Shown here piece after piece: positions 13,147 to 21,641 of a DNA stretch of 29,874 nt. Within the stretch, counting starts at the first letter, position 1; every line of letters starts with the position of its first letter. The DNA comes from JBGOUV01 sp041477815 (lineage in GTDB: Bacteria > Acidobacteriota > Terriglobia > Bryobacterales > JACQDG01): positions 1 through 29,874 of the forward strand of contig JBGOUV010000028.1 in NCBI GenBank assembly GCA_041477815.1. Reading direction: 5' to 3'. The notes beneath the pieces are model-generated. The model was not told the DNA's origin. It made no database searches and saw only the letters and a program-made list of their open reading frames with translations. A program made the translations under genes and the position numbers.

Positions 13147-14070
13147 TTAGTCGCGCAGTCTCCTCCCCGTTAGCTCGATGAACACATCCTCCAGGGACGG
13201 CCTTTCTACGTGGACTTCCAGCACCTCGTTGTTCTCCGCGATCAGGACCCGCATGAGGGCCATGAGGGTGCGCGGGGCCTGGCGGCTGCGGAGGGTGTAA
13301 CGGCCGTCGCGGATCTGCACTTCGTCGGCGCAGTCCAAACTCTGCAATTGTTCGGCCGGGAGCGGGGAGCGCGGCACGAACTCGATGCGGGTGGATTGCT
13401 GGGATTGCTGGATTAACTGGCGCGGGGTGCCGGCGACGATGATCCTGCCCTGGTCCACGATGGCCACGCGATCGCAGAGCTGCTCCGCCTCCTCTATGTA
13501 GTGGGTAGTCAGGAGCACGGTGCGGCGCTCCACCCGGAGGCGGGCGATCAGGGCGTAGATCTCGCGGCGGGTCTGGGGGTCGAGCCCGGCGGTGGGCTCG
13601 TCGAACATGACCACCTCGGGGTCGTTGACCAGGGCCAGGGCCAGAGCCAGCCGTTGCTGCTGCCCGCCGGAGAGCACCTCGTAGTAACTGCGCCGCTTGT
13701 CGGCCAGGCCGAACCACTCCAGCAGCTCGCCGGTCCCCAGCCGCCGCTCGTAGAACGACCCGAACAGGTCGATGGCTTCTTCTACGGTGATTTTCTCCGG
13801 GAGGGCCGTCTGTTGGAGTTGGATGCCCAGGCGTTCCTTCAACTGGCGGGTCTGCACGGCCGGATCGAATCCGCACACCGACACCTGTCCGCCATCGCGC
13901 GAACGCAGCCCTTCCAGGATCTCGATGGTGGTGGTCTTCCCCGCCCCGTTCGGTCCCAGGAGTCCGAAGACCTCGCCCTGCTCGATCTCAAAGCTGATTC
14001 CCCGCACCGCCTCCACGGGACCATAGCTCTTCTTCAAAGCGGCGACGCGGACGACCGGTGCGGGGGACAT
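13147..14070 (-). CDS. ABC transporter ATP-binding protein
   Basis: A 307-residue DrrA/CcmA-like ATPase. Motifs: Walker A GPNGAGKTT (39-47), Q-loop near QLQQTAL, signature LSGGQQQR (133-140), Walker B VVMFDEPTAGLD (153-164) and H-loop His190. The C-terminal extension (about 225-307, ending PSLEDVFIELTGR) is typical of exporter ATPases that work with ABC-2 permeases. ATG 14070 was chosen; an ATG at 14097 would add nine residues, and that codon overlaps the divergent ftsY ATG in a single CATG. Its permease is the second gene downstream, separated by the repeat-flanked S23-type gene. Confidence 0.93.
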   Translation of the reverse strand: MSPAPVVRVAALKKSYGPVEAVRGISFEIEQGEVFGLLGPNGAGKTTTIEILEGLRSRDGGQVSVCGFDPAVQTRQLKERLGIQLQQTALPEKITVEEAIDLFGSFYERRLGTGELLEWFGLADKRRSYYEVLSGGQQQRLALALALVNDPEVVMFDEPTAGLDPQTRREIYALIARLRVERRTVLLTTHYIEEAEQLCDRVAIVDQGRIIVAGTPRQLIQQSQQSTRIEFVPRSPLPAEQLQSLDCADEVQIRDGRYTLRSRQAPRTLMALMRVLIAENNEVLEVHVERPSLEDVFIELTGRRLRD

Positions 14071-14081
14071 GGGGCCTGGGA

Positions 14082-14087
14082 TATGAT
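14082..14087 (+). promoter_or_regulatory. Possible -10 of ftsY (leaderless)
   Basis: TATGAT ends eight bases before ATG 14096. No Shine-Dalgarno and no clear -35 are present. Confidence 0.35.
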
Positions 14088-14095
14088 GAAACTTC

Positions 14096-15046
14096 ATGAT
14101 ACAAACCCTGTTCGGTCCCACGCCAGAAAAGAGCGGCGGGTTATTCGAGCGCCTGCAGCAGGCGGTGGAAAAGACCCGCTCCGGTCTGGTCGACCGCATC
14201 GAGGATTTGGTCCAGGGCCGCAAGGAGATCGACGCCGAACTGCTCGACGAGCTGGAGATGACGCTGATCGCCGCCGACATCGGCGTCCGCACCGCCACCG
14301 AGATCCTGGACGCGGTGCGCGACAAAGTCAGCCGCCGCCAGCTTGACAACGCCGTCGAGCTGAAAACCCAGATCCGGCAGCACCTGCTCGAAATCCTGAT
14401 GAGCGCCGACCGTCCGGCGCAGTCGGTGGACGGCGAGCCCGAGGTGATCCTGGTGGTCGGGGTGAACGGTACAGGTAAGACTACTACCATCGGCAAGCTG
14501 GCCCACCAGCTCCACCACGGCGGCAGGAAAGTATTGCTCTGCGCCGCCGACACCTTCCGCGCCGCGGCCATCGAGCAGCTCGAGATCTGGGGCGAACGGA
14601 CCGCTACTGAAGTCATCAAGCAGAAGACCGGCTCCGATCCCAGCGCGGTCCTGTTCGACGCCCTCCACGCCGCCCGCGCCCGCAAGGCCGACTACGTCAT
14701 TGTCGATACCGCCGGGCGGCTGCATACCAAGTCGAATCTGATGTCCGAGCTGGACAAGATGAAGCGCACGGCCGGACGGGTCATCCCCGGCGCTCCCCAC
14801 GAAGTGCTCCTGGTCCTTGACGCCACCACCGGCCAGAACGGCCTGGAGCAGGCCCGCCAGTTCACCGAAACGGCCGGCGTCACCGGCATCGTCCTCACCA
14901 AGCTCGACGGGACTGCCAAGGGCGGCGTGGTGGTCGCCATCGCCCGCGAACTGGGTCTGCCGATCCGCTACGTGGGCGTGGGCGAGAAGATCGACGACCT
15001 GATCCCGTTCGATCCCGAGAGCTTCATCCAGTCCCTATTTCAGTAG
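14096..15046 (+). CDS. ftsY: Signal recognition particle receptor FtsY
   Basis: A 316-residue SRP-GTPase that docks ribosome-SRP complexes at the inner membrane. The NG domain is complete: N-domain helices with LLDELEMTLIAADIGVRTA (50-68), G1 GVNGTGKTT (122-130), DTFRAAAIEQL (152-162), DTAGR (204-208), TKLDG (268-272) and GVGE (294-297), ending IDDLIPFDPESF. The acidic A domain of enterobacterial FtsY is almost absent (about 12 residues before the first helix), as in many phyla. Strong G/C bias at third positions fits a housekeeping gene. The last 12 bases overlap the convergent glycosyltransferase. Confidence 0.97.
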   Translation: MIQTLFGPTPEKSGGLFERLQQAVEKTRSGLVDRIEDLVQGRKEIDAELLDELEMTLIAADIGVRTATEILDAVRDKVSRRQLDNAVELKTQIRQHLLEILMSADRPAQSVDGEPEVILVVGVNGTGKTTTIGKLAHQLHHGGRKVLLCAADTFRAAAIEQLEIWGERTATEVIKQKTGSDPSAVLFDALHAARARKADYVIVDTAGRLHTKSNLMSELDKMKRTAGRVIPGAPHEVLLVLDATTGQNGLEQARQFTETAGVTGIVLTKLDGTAKGGVVVAIARELGLPIRYVGVGEKIDDLIPFDPESFIQSLFQ

Positions 15047-16636
15047 CTCATAAATCCGGACGCGGCCGCCGCCGGACTGAAACACCACGGGGAGAGTCGC
15101 CTTGATACCGGCCATGCGTTCCCGGATGCGGCGCGTGCCGGTTTCGAGACGAAAGTCATCGTCGGACAGCAGCCAGTAGCGGGCCCCGATGGCCTGGGGC
15201 GTATCGAGAATGCGGTCGAGGTCGCGGGCCAGGATGGACTCGTCCTTCCGGTAGAAGGCCTCCGTGGAGAAAGCCACCGGACGGACGGACTGTCGCCCGG
15301 TGTAGAGGTAGAGAGCGGCGTCTTCGTAGGCGATCAGGCGCGTATCGGGGGCGGTGCGGGCGCGGATCCAGTCGTACGCTTCCAGCTTCTCGCGGCCGAG
15401 TTCGGCGCGGCGGGGGCCGAGGTCCCGCAACTGCGTCCGGTATCCGAAGGCGTACTCGCGCGCGGCGAGAATTCCGATGGCCGCCAGCCCCAAAGCCAGG
15501 ACTCCGGCGATCGCTTTCTCTGGTCCGCTGCGGGTGGACCGGCGTAGCATGGCTGCCATGTGTTTGGCTTCGGTCCAGAGTCCGGCATAGAGCAACGGCA
15601 GAAACGGGAGCAGGAACCGGTCCATCAGGGCGTAGTTCCAGAGCCAGGTTCCGGCCGAGTAGAGCGCAAACGCGGCGTGGACTGGTTTCCAGCCGTGCTG
15701 CCGGGCCTGGCGAACCACGCCGGAGAGGATGGCCACGGCCAGGGTAATCTGGAGCATCCCGCCGGCCATGGAGCTTCCCTCACCGAGGGTCGGAAACAGG
15801 CAGTTACCGGGTATCCCTTCCAGCCAGTAGCGGATATTGGCCGCGACCATGTCCCAGAGGACCCGGAAGTTAGGAACGCAAAGCTTCCAGAATTGTCCGT
15901 AACTGGTGTAATAAAGCCAGTTCTGACGCCAGCCAGGGGGACCGTCGGGTGCGGCCTGGGCGGCAAGGAAGGCTGCGGCCAGCAGGACAAACGGGGTGGC
16001 CAGGGCGATGATCGCCAAGGCCCGGCGCCAGAGCCGGCGGTACAGGGCGATGGCTACCAGACCGGCGATGACAGCGACTCCGAGCGTGCGAGTGGCGGTG
16101 GCCAGACCGGCCAGCAGACCCGCCGCCACCAAGGCTCCCGGGCGCGGGCGTTCTTCGAGGGCGGACTGGGCGGCGGCCATGGCTCCGAGGGCCAAGGCGG
16201 AAAACAGCATGTCGCTCAGCACCGCCCCCGCCAGGTAGAGGAATACGGGATGAAACGCGCACAGGGCGACGATCGCCAGCGAGGGGGCCGATCCCAGTCC
16301 GCCGAGACCACCCAGAAGCCGGTAGGCCGCTACCAGATATCCGCAGCCGAAGACGGCGCTGAGCCAGGCGGCCGTTGCGACGTTGGCGGGGAACGAGGGA
16401 TTCCACCGCCAGATCCAGCTCAGGAGCCAGGAATAGAGGATCGGATACTTGGATTGGCGCGGCTGGCCGGGCAGGCTGGGGAGAATGTAACCTTGTCCGG
16501 CGGCGAGGGCCTGGGCGGAGCTGAAGTAGAGGGTGTCGTCGTGGTAGAGGCCGAAGCGGTCGGCCGGGCGGAGCCAGGCCGTGTAGCCCAGCATGAGACC
16601 CAACAGGACGGCCAGCAGGAGGGTCGGCTTGGACAC
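15035..16636 (-). CDS. GT-C glycosyltransferase (family 39/ArnT-like)
   Basis: A 533-residue polytopic protein. The first helix (LLLAVLLGLMLGYTAW) is followed by a loop with FGLYHDDTLYFSSAQALAAG, the acidic pair expected for the metal/donor site of GT-C enzymes that use polyprenyl-phosphate sugars. SKYPILYSWLLSWIW and about nine further hydrophobic segments follow. The C-terminal soluble part (about 410-533) contains YDWIRARTAPDTRLIAYED and YWLLSDDDFR. It is likely an inner-membrane enzyme moving a sugar from lipid carrier to lipid or protein. GTG 16636 is the start; no Shine-Dalgarno is clear. No other glycan genes are adjacent, so the acceptor is unknown. Confidence 0.85.
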   Translation of the reverse strand: MSKPTLLLAVLLGLMLGYTAWLRPADRFGLYHDDTLYFSSAQALAAGQGYILPSLPGQPRQSKYPILYSWLLSWIWRWNPSFPANVATAAWLSAVFGCGYLVAAYRLLGGLGGLGSAPSLAIVALCAFHPVFLYLAGAVLSDMLFSALALGAMAAAQSALEERPRPGALVAAGLLAGLATATRTLGVAVIAGLVAIALYRRLWRRALAIIALATPFVLLAAAFLAAQAAPDGPPGWRQNWLYYTSYGQFWKLCVPNFRVLWDMVAANIRYWLEGIPGNCLFPTLGEGSSMAGGMLQITLAVAILSGVVRQARQHGWKPVHAAFALYSAGTWLWNYALMDRFLLPFLPLLYAGLWTEAKHMAAMLRRSTRSGPEKAIAGVLALGLAAIGILAAREYAFGYRTQLRDLGPRRAELGREKLEAYDWIRARTAPDTRLIAYEDAALYLYTGRQSVRPVAFSTEAFYRKDESILARDLDRILDTPQAIGARYWLLSDDDFRLETGTRRIRERMAGIKATLPVVFQSGGGRVRIYELLK

Positions 16637-16671
16637 TGTGAGTTGAGTTTACCTGCCGGCACCAAGCCGCG

Positions 16672-16693
16672 ACCGCAAGGGAGCGGTTTTTTT
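16672..16693 (+). terminator. Terminator-like hairpin facing the plus strand
   Basis: ACCGC-AAGGGA-GCGGT followed at once by a run of T. It is oriented for plus-strand transcripts, but both neighbours are on the minus strand, so it would only stop antisense transcription. The wording CCGCGACCGCAAGGGAGCGG resembles a dispersed repeat I have seen in related genomes. Confidence 0.4.
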
Positions 16694-16704
16694 CTTCGAA
16701 CTCG

Positions 16705-17370
16705 CTAGCGGCTGGGGAGGCTCACTTGGACCCTGCTCGCGTCCAGGTCCGCCAGCCCGGCATCCATGCGCCGGCCGTACATGGCCAGCTCGAAGCGGTC
16801 CTTCACCCCGGCCTTCTCGAAAATGTGCATCAGGTGCACCTTCACGGTCCCGGTGGTGATGCAGAGGGTGTCGGCGATCTGTTTGTTCTTCATCCCACGC
16901 GCCACCAGGGCCACAATCTCCTCCTCGCGGGCGGTCAGATGCGGCGTATTGCGCCGGTTGATGAACCCCACAAACTGATCGGAGATGGAGTTCTCAATCC
17001 ATATATTTCCGCGCGCCACGGTGCGCAGGCAATCGAGCAGGGTGTTCACCGGCAGGGTCTTCTTCAGGATGCCGCGGGCCCCCACCTGGAGCGCCCGGAA
17101 CGACTCGATTTCGCTGATCTCCGCCGCCCAGAGGATCGGCTCGGTCCCGGGCGACAGGCCCTTGAGGTCGGTAATCAATTGAAAGACCGCTTTGGTCCCG
17201 AAGGCCTTGTCGAGCAGGCAGACAGCGGGTTTATGCTGCTCGACCAGTTCGACGGTGGCCGTGGGAGTGGCGGCAGCGCCTACGAACTGCAGGTCCTGGC
17301 TGGCCTCTAGGCTACGGCGAAGTCCTTCTACAACAATAGGTTGCGATTCACAAGCACCAATCGTTATCAT
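16705..17370 (-). CDS. LuxR/NarL-type response regulator with atypical receiver
   Basis: A 221-residue regulator. Residues 1-120 form a receiver-like domain: ITIGACESQPIVVEGLRRSL, Asp54 in VCLLDKAFG, and Lys103 in GILKK. The acidic pair is Glu8-Ser9 instead of two acids, and the conserved Thr/Ser is Ala (ILWAAE, about 82-83), so phosphorylation may be weak or absent. Residues 143-203 are a clear LuxR helix-turn-helix: HLTAREEEIVALVARGMKN, KQIADTLCITTGTVKVHL. The start at 17370 has AAGGCGGG upstream. No histidine kinase is adjacent. Targets are unknown; nearby candidates are the glycosyltransferase downstream and the glycine-zipper gene upstream. Confidence 0.92.
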   Translation of the reverse strand: MITIGACESQPIVVEGLRRSLEASQDLQFVGAAATPTATVELVEQHKPAVCLLDKAFGTKAVFQLITDLKGLSPGTEPILWAAEISEIESFRALQVGARGILKKTLPVNTLLDCLRTVARGNIWIENSISDQFVGFINRRNTPHLTAREEEIVALVARGMKNKQIADTLCITTGTVKVHLMHIFEKAGVKDRFELAMYGRRMDAGLADLDASRVQVSLPSR

Positions 17371-17565
17371 ATTACCCGCCTTCTCTCAGGCCCTGCCATC
17401 AAGGCTCATAAACCCTGGTATACGACGGCTATGAGTACCATCGACAGTCTAGTACTATATCAGATTTTTCCTATAATGCAACAGGAGTTTTCCTATCCCT
17501 GCTGGTACTATCGGCCCGTATGCCCGTACGAACGGAGACTTGGAGAGAGAAGAGGGTCCAGGTTT
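17371..17565. other. Upstream region of the LuxR-type gene
   Basis: About 200 unusually AT-rich bases. A plus-strand TATAAT occurs at 17472-17477 with no gene behind it, and no convincing minus-strand promoter was identified. The only open frame does not resemble a protein. Confidence 0.4.
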
Positions 17566-17610
17566 CCCCTTAGAAAATACGACGCCGCGGCGCCCACCGG
17601 GCACCGCGGC
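17566..17610 (-). terminator. Rho-independent terminator of the glycine-zipper gene
   Basis: On the minus strand, 15 bases after the stop at 17625, GCCGCGG and CCGCGGC pair (7 bases), extended by GCCC/GGGC beyond a mismatch, with loop GGT (17610-17584). GTCGTATTTTC follows. It is the strongest terminator in the window. Confidence 0.75.
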
Positions 17611-17624
17611 CATGGGGGATTCGT

Positions 17625-17924
17625 TTATCTTCGGCGGGTCTTGCGCTCGTAGATATACCCCGCACCGCTACCGACGACGGCGCCTGCGGCAGCGCCCTTA
17701 CCGCCACCGACTAAGGCCCCGACCACGGCTCCGGCGCCGGCACTGCCCCCGACGATCTTAGCGGTACGGCTCTTATACCACGGCTTCTTCTTTTGCTCGA
17801 CCACCAGTTGAGCCTTCGCGCTGCGGTCATCCGGGGTCGCCAGGGCGGGGGTCGGCTGGAGGCTGATGACCGAGAAAAGAGCCGCAATCAACAACAGACC
17901 AACCATTCTCATCGCTTGTTTCAC
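17625..17924 (-). CDS. Secreted glycine-zipper protein (YMGG-like)
   Basis: A 99-residue protein with a signal peptide (VGLLLIAALFSVISL, cleavage near PALA). A basic stretch KKKPWYKSRTAK follows, then a glycine-zipper helix (VGGSAGAGAVVGALVGGGKG and AAGAVVGSGAGYIYER). Glycine-zipper proteins of this size insert in or attach to the outer membrane; the specific role is unknown. GTG 17924 is supported by an excellent Shine-Dalgarno, AGGAGGTGA, eight bases upstream, showing that this organism does use leadered messages. A strong terminator follows. Confidence 0.85.
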   Translation of the reverse strand: MKQAMRMVGLLLIAALFSVISLQPTPALATPDDRSAKAQLVVEQKKKPWYKSRTAKIVGGSAGAGAVVGALVGGGKGAAAGAVVGSGAGYIYERKTRRR

Positions 17925-17932
17925 GTTCGTTC

Positions 17933-17941
17933 ACCTCCTAC
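17933..17941 (-). promoter_or_regulatory. Strong Shine-Dalgarno of the glycine-zipper gene
   Basis: Minus-strand TAGGAGGTG, full complement of the 16S rRNA tail, eight bases before GTG 17924. It fixes the GTG start. Confidence 0.75.
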
Positions 17942-18028
17942 GCCCTAGACGACGAGGGTCCGCTTCGTCAGGTTTCCACAAGCGTACAAGGCCTTTCATT
18001 GCTTGGACTTAGGGCGAGGTCTTGCTCC

Positions 18029-21000
18029 TCACCACCGGATCCGACCCGTGTACTGAAACTGTCTTCCGTAGTACGTGTTCCGCTGCGCATTGATGCGCCC
18101 GAACAAGGAGCTGTCCGGGTTGAGCGTGGGATTGGCTCCGATGAAGGTGTTGGGCAGGTTGTAGGATTCCATCTTCAGTTCGAAGGCCACGCGCTCGGTG
18201 AGCTGGAACTCTTTGCCCAGCGTCAAGTCGAGGCTGCGAATGTCGGGACCGGTAAAGCCGGGCCACTGCAAAGGATTGCCTCGGCGGGTGAAGTCCGGCT
18301 GGCGCGTGACCTTGGTGGTGTCGAACCAGCGGCCGCGGGTGGGACTATCGATCGCGGGATTTCCGGACACCAGCGCCGCCGGCAGCCGCAGGTACTCGCC
18401 GCTCACGTACTGCCAGATGCCGCTAAGGGCCCAGCCCCCGAGGACGTGGTTCAGCTTCGGGTTGAGGGAGGCGCCAAAACGGCGGCCCCGCCCGAAGGGC
18501 AGCTCGTAGATGCCCCCGGCGTTGAACTTGTGGCGGTTGTTGGGCGCATCCTGGAGGGTCAAATTGTCGAGAAACGGGTCCACGCCGTCGAAGTACTCGT
18601 CGTTCCGCGCGCGGTTGTAGTTGTACCCGATCAGGAAGTTGAAGCCCTTGGCAAAGGGCCGCTGGGCCTTCAACTGCAGGGCCTGATAGCGCCGGTGGAC
18701 ACCCTCGGCGAACCACTCCGTCACGCGGTTGTACTGGGGATAAGGGCGGAGCAGATCGTTCACCGCAACCTGCTGCTGGTTGCGCAGGCCGCCGGGAAAC
18801 TTCTGCGGCGTCAGAATCTGGTAGAAGGGGTTGTCCACGCGGCGGTCCACGGCGGTCTTGTAGTCGTAGCCGAAGCGGGGATCGATGTTGTTGATATCCC
18901 GCAGGTAGCGCTCGTTGAAGCCGTAGCTTAGGAAATAAGTTACGTCCACGACGATCTGGTTCCAGATCTGGCGCTGCAAGCTGACGTTGAAGCGCTCGTT
19001 GTAGGCGTTGTGCAGGTTCTGGTTCCAGACGATGGACTGGGCGGTGGAGCCGAGCTCGGTATAGCGCCCCAGGGTCTTGGCGACGGGCGGGGTCAGCGGG
19101 TTGGTATTGTTGGGGAATGGATCGGAGAACCGCGCCTGCGGCACGCCTTGCAGCAGCGGCAGCGGGAAGGAGTCCTGTCCGTAGCCGGGATACGGCACGA
19201 CATCGTTGAGATTGATGCCCCCCTCGAAGTCCACCGAGGGCGAGACCGCGTAGCGAGCGTAGCCGAAGCGGAGCGACATCCGGTCGCTGACCCGGTAGGC
19301 GATGCCGAAGCGGGGCAGGAAGCCGCGCTTGGGGGAATTGTACGCGGCCGGATGGTCGTTGTCGGTGTGGACCCAGGCGCCGTTGTAGACCGGGGCCTGC
19401 TTGCGGATGGCGAGAACCTCATTGGGAAGCCGGGGAGCGCCTGCTCCCTGAAACTCGGGAATGGGGTTGGTCAGATCGAGGAAGCGCGACAGGCGATCGT
19501 CGCGGTCGGTGAGGGGACCGTCATACTCCCAGCGCAAGCCCAGATTGAGCGTCAGATTCTGGCTGAGCTTGAAGTCGTCCTGGAAGTAAAACCCGTAGAA
19601 ATGGTTGCGCGCGAGGAGAGCCGGCACGTTGCGGGCGCGGGAGTCGCTGCCGATGACCCCCAGCAGGAAGGTGGCCCACTCATCGCCGCGCAACCGCACG
19701 TTCGGGTTCACGAAAGTATCGGCGGTGTAGCTGGCCGGGAAGTTGAATTGCAGGGGTGCGGGCAGCGAGGAGTTCCCACGATAGGAACGGAACTCGCCGC
19801 CCATCTTCAGATAGTGCTTGCCCTGCTGCTGCGATACTTTGCCCTGGAGGTTCCAGAAATCGGGCGCCGAATACCAGTAGCTGCCGCGTCCGAAGCCGGA
19901 CCCGCCCACCGTAACGCCGGGATAGTAGAGCACCGGCAGCGCCTTGGCGTAGCTGTCGAACCAGGTGGGGTTCTGCGGGAAGAACTCCGAAAGCGACTTG
20001 ATTTCGGCGTCCGGGTCGATGAAGCGGTCGACCGGCTTGCCGTAAGAGCCGCGGAAGTTAAAAACGGTGCGGGGCGTGGCGGTCCAGACCGCGTCGCCGG
20101 AGACGTTGAGGGAGTTGCGCTCCGAACCGCCGGTGGAGCCGGCCGGGGTTCCGGCGGGGTTGGGCGAGCGGACGTCGGTATGGAAGCGCGACGCACGCCC
20201 GAAGACGCGCCAGTTATCGGAGATGTTCCAGTCCACGCGATCGGTCCAATTGTAATATTCGTAGACGCGCGGGAAGGTGAGGCGGTAGTTGTTGACGCCG
20301 GTAATGTCGTCGCCGCGGCCGTTCGGCTTCCACATGTCCTGGAGGAAGCGGAGCGAGGTCACGTCCATACGGGAGCGCGGAATCAGGTTGCCGGCGAACG
20401 CGGTGCGGATGACGCTGGCGCCCTGCACCTGCGTAGTGTAAGGGTCGTAGATCTGGCGCACGTCGCCGTTGATGTTGAGCGAGCGCGAGAAGTCGCCGGT
20501 GCGTTCGAGATCGGTGGGCAGGGTGCGGATCAGGTTGATCGGCTCGCGAAGGTTCTGGCCCTCGTAGGAGATGAAATTGAAGACTTTGTTCTTGACGATG
20601 GGATTGCCGGAGGTGACGCCCCACACCGAGTGCCGGATCAGGGAGGGCGTAGGGGTGGTCGAGTCGGGCCGGGCGTTGAGCTTGGGGTTGCGGCCGAAGT
20701 AATACGCCGAGCCGTGCCAGTCGTTGGAGCCGGACTTCATCTGCACCGAAACAATGCCGCCGGCCGAGTGACCGAACTCGGCGTCGGTGGCGTTTTGCTG
20801 CACGTTCAGCTCGCTGACGGCGTCCATGGTGGGAACGTAATTCGTCTTCGGTCCCCAGGTATTAGGCGTACCATCCACCAGGATGTCGTTCTTGAGCTGG
20901 GTGCCGCCGCCCACGTCCAGACGCGATCCGGCCCAGTGGTGGAAGGGGCTCTGCTCGGCCGAGGTGGAGGTGAAGGTCACCTGCGGATCGAGCGTCAGCA

Positions 21001-21460
21001 GCAGAAAGGGATTGCGGTGGATGATGGGCAGGGAGTTCGACATCTTCGTGTCGAGCGTCGTTTCCATCGTCGTCTTGTTGAACTGCACGGCCACGGGAGA
21101 CTCCACGACGTTGACGGTTTCGGTCACCTGGCCCACCTCCAGCCGGGCGTTCACCGTGACGTCGGACCGCGTCTGGACCAGGATGTTTTGCTGCACATAG
21201 GCCCGAAAGCCCGGCATCTCGACGGTCAGGGTATAGGTGCCGGGACTGACAAAGTCGAATAGGTACGAGCCGGTGTCACCCGTAGGGCGCGTCACCTGCA
21301 CACCGGTATTGACGTTACGTAACGTCACCTGTGCGCCCACCACCACGCTGCCCGTCGTGTCCGTGACCATGCCCTGGACGCTGCCGCGCAGCTCCTGCGC
21401 GCACACTGGTACCGTCCCGAGCGTAAAGAGAACCACCAGACCAGCAATTCGATGCAACAT
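18029..21460 (-). CDS. Oar-like TonB-dependent receptor with carboxypeptidase-regulatory domain
   Basis: A 1143-residue outer-membrane protein. ATG 21460 was chosen over an upstream ATG at 21508 because it begins a signal peptide (MLHRIAGLVVLFTLGTVPV, cleaved near CAQ) and has GGGGAGG about eight bases upstream. An N-terminal CarboxypepD-regulatory-like beta-sandwich follows (GSVQGMVTDTTGSVVVGAQV to about residue 110), then a plug-like region (SPFHHWAGSRLDVGGG, NDILVDGTPN) and a long barrel ending in YTGRIRW with a terminal aromatic residue. This is the Oar/SusC-like architecture expanded in Acidobacteriota. It probably takes up a large carbon substrate or acts at the surface; no SusD-like partner is adjacent. 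Substrate unknown. Confidence 0.95.
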   Translation of the reverse strand: MLHRIAGLVVLFTLGTVPVCAQELRGSVQGMVTDTTGSVVVGAQVTLRNVNTGVQVTRPTGDTGSYLFDFVSPGTYTLTVEMPGFRAYVQQNILVQTRSDVTVNARLEVGQVTETVNVVESPVAVQFNKTTMETTLDTKMSNSLPIIHRNPFLLLTLDPQVTFTSTSAEQSPFHHWAGSRLDVGGGTQLKNDILVDGTPNTWGPKTNYVPTMDAVSELNVQQNATDAEFGHSAGGIVSVQMKSGSNDWHGSAYYFGRNPKLNARPDSTTPTPSLIRHSVWGVTSGNPIVKNKVFNFISYEGQNLREPINLIRTLPTDLERTGDFSRSLNINGDVRQIYDPYTTQVQGASVIRTAFAGNLIPRSRMDVTSLRFLQDMWKPNGRGDDITGVNNYRLTFPRVYEYYNWTDRVDWNISDNWRVFGRASRFHTDVRSPNPAGTPAGSTGGSERNSLNVSGDAVWTATPRTVFNFRGSYGKPVDRFIDPDAEIKSLSEFFPQNPTWFDSYAKALPVLYYPGVTVGGSGFGRGSYWYSAPDFWNLQGKVSQQQGKHYLKMGGEFRSYRGNSSLPAPLQFNFPASYTADTFVNPNVRLRGDEWATFLLGVIGSDSRARNVPALLARNHFYGFYFQDDFKLSQNLTLNLGLRWEYDGPLTDRDDRLSRFLDLTNPIPEFQGAGAPRLPNEVLAIRKQAPVYNGAWVHTDNDHPAAYNSPKRGFLPRFGIAYRVSDRMSLRFGYARYAVSPSVDFEGGINLNDVVPYPGYGQDSFPLPLLQGVPQARFSDPFPNNTNPLTPPVAKTLGRYTELGSTAQSIVWNQNLHNAYNERFNVSLQRQIWNQIVVDVTYFLSYGFNERYLRDINNIDPRFGYDYKTAVDRRVDNPFYQILTPQKFPGGLRNQQQVAVNDLLRPYPQYNRVTEWFAEGVHRRYQALQLKAQRPFAKGFNFLIGYNYNRARNDEYFDGVDPFLDNLTLQDAPNNRHKFNAGGIYELPFGRGRRFGASLNPKLNHVLGGWALSGIWQYVSGEYLRLPAALVSGNPAIDSPTRGRWFDTTKVTRQPDFTRRGNPLQWPGFTGPDIRSLDLTLGKEFQLTERVAFELKMESYNLPNTFIGANPTLNPDSSLFGRINAQRNTYYGRQFQYTGRIRW

Positions 21461-21499
21461 TGGAAAGCCTCCCCGATGGGCGTCCCAGATTTCGGGGAT

Positions 21500-21505
21500 A
21501 GTATA
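21500..21505 (-). promoter_or_regulatory. Candidate -10 of the Oar-like receptor
   Basis: Minus-strand TATACT about 40 bases before ATG 21460, leaving a leader of roughly 33 bases that includes the Shine-Dalgarno. TTGTAG 19 bases further up is a weak -35. Confidence 0.4.
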
Positions 21506-21523
21506 CATCAGAAATCAGCGGTC

Positions 21524-21603
21524 GCTACAAGAAATTCGGGGTAGAAATTCGGGGTGTGCAGGTCGGAGATGGCCGGCGCCTGCTCCGGAGTAAGGCCGCT
21601 GGT
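21524..21603 (-). repeat. Partial duplicate of the di-iron gene's 3' end
   Basis: This stretch repeats, imperfectly, the last ~65 bases of the TusA/di-iron fusion gene (21641-21708). In frame it reads GLTPEQAPAISDLHTPNFYP, against GFTPEQAQAISDLHTPNFM at the real gene end. It also contains a 13-base internal duplication (GAAATTCGGGGTA). Confidence 0.75.
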
Positions 21604-21640
21604 CCGGATGATGGCCACTGACCACTGGCCACTGTGTTTT
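21604..21640. repeat. Third TGGCCACTGG-type repeat copy
   Basis: TGGCCACTGACCACTGGCCACTG lies exactly between the two copies of the duplicated gene end. It is the same unit as in the arrays flanking the S23-type gene at 12.6 and 13.1 kb. Confidence 0.7.
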
Positions 21641-21641
21641 G

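Noticed and set aside
14071..14685. N-terminal extension of the ABC ATPase antisense through ftsY
   Set aside because: The open frame continues upstream of the ATPase, but the added sequence is Ser/Arg-rich shadow of ftsY; the ATPase proper starts at 14070 or 14097.
17341..17652. A plus-strand frame with a TATAAT at 17472-17477 inside it
   Set aside because: The translation has no domain or signal and runs into the terminator hairpin of the opposite-strand gene. The TATAAT has no partner -35 and lies in AT-rich DNA where it can occur by chance.
19010..21262. A 750-codon open frame antisense to the Oar-like receptor
   Set aside because: High GC makes long antisense frames common. Its translation is low-complexity Val/Gly/Ala/Arg without domains, while the minus strand encodes a full receptor.
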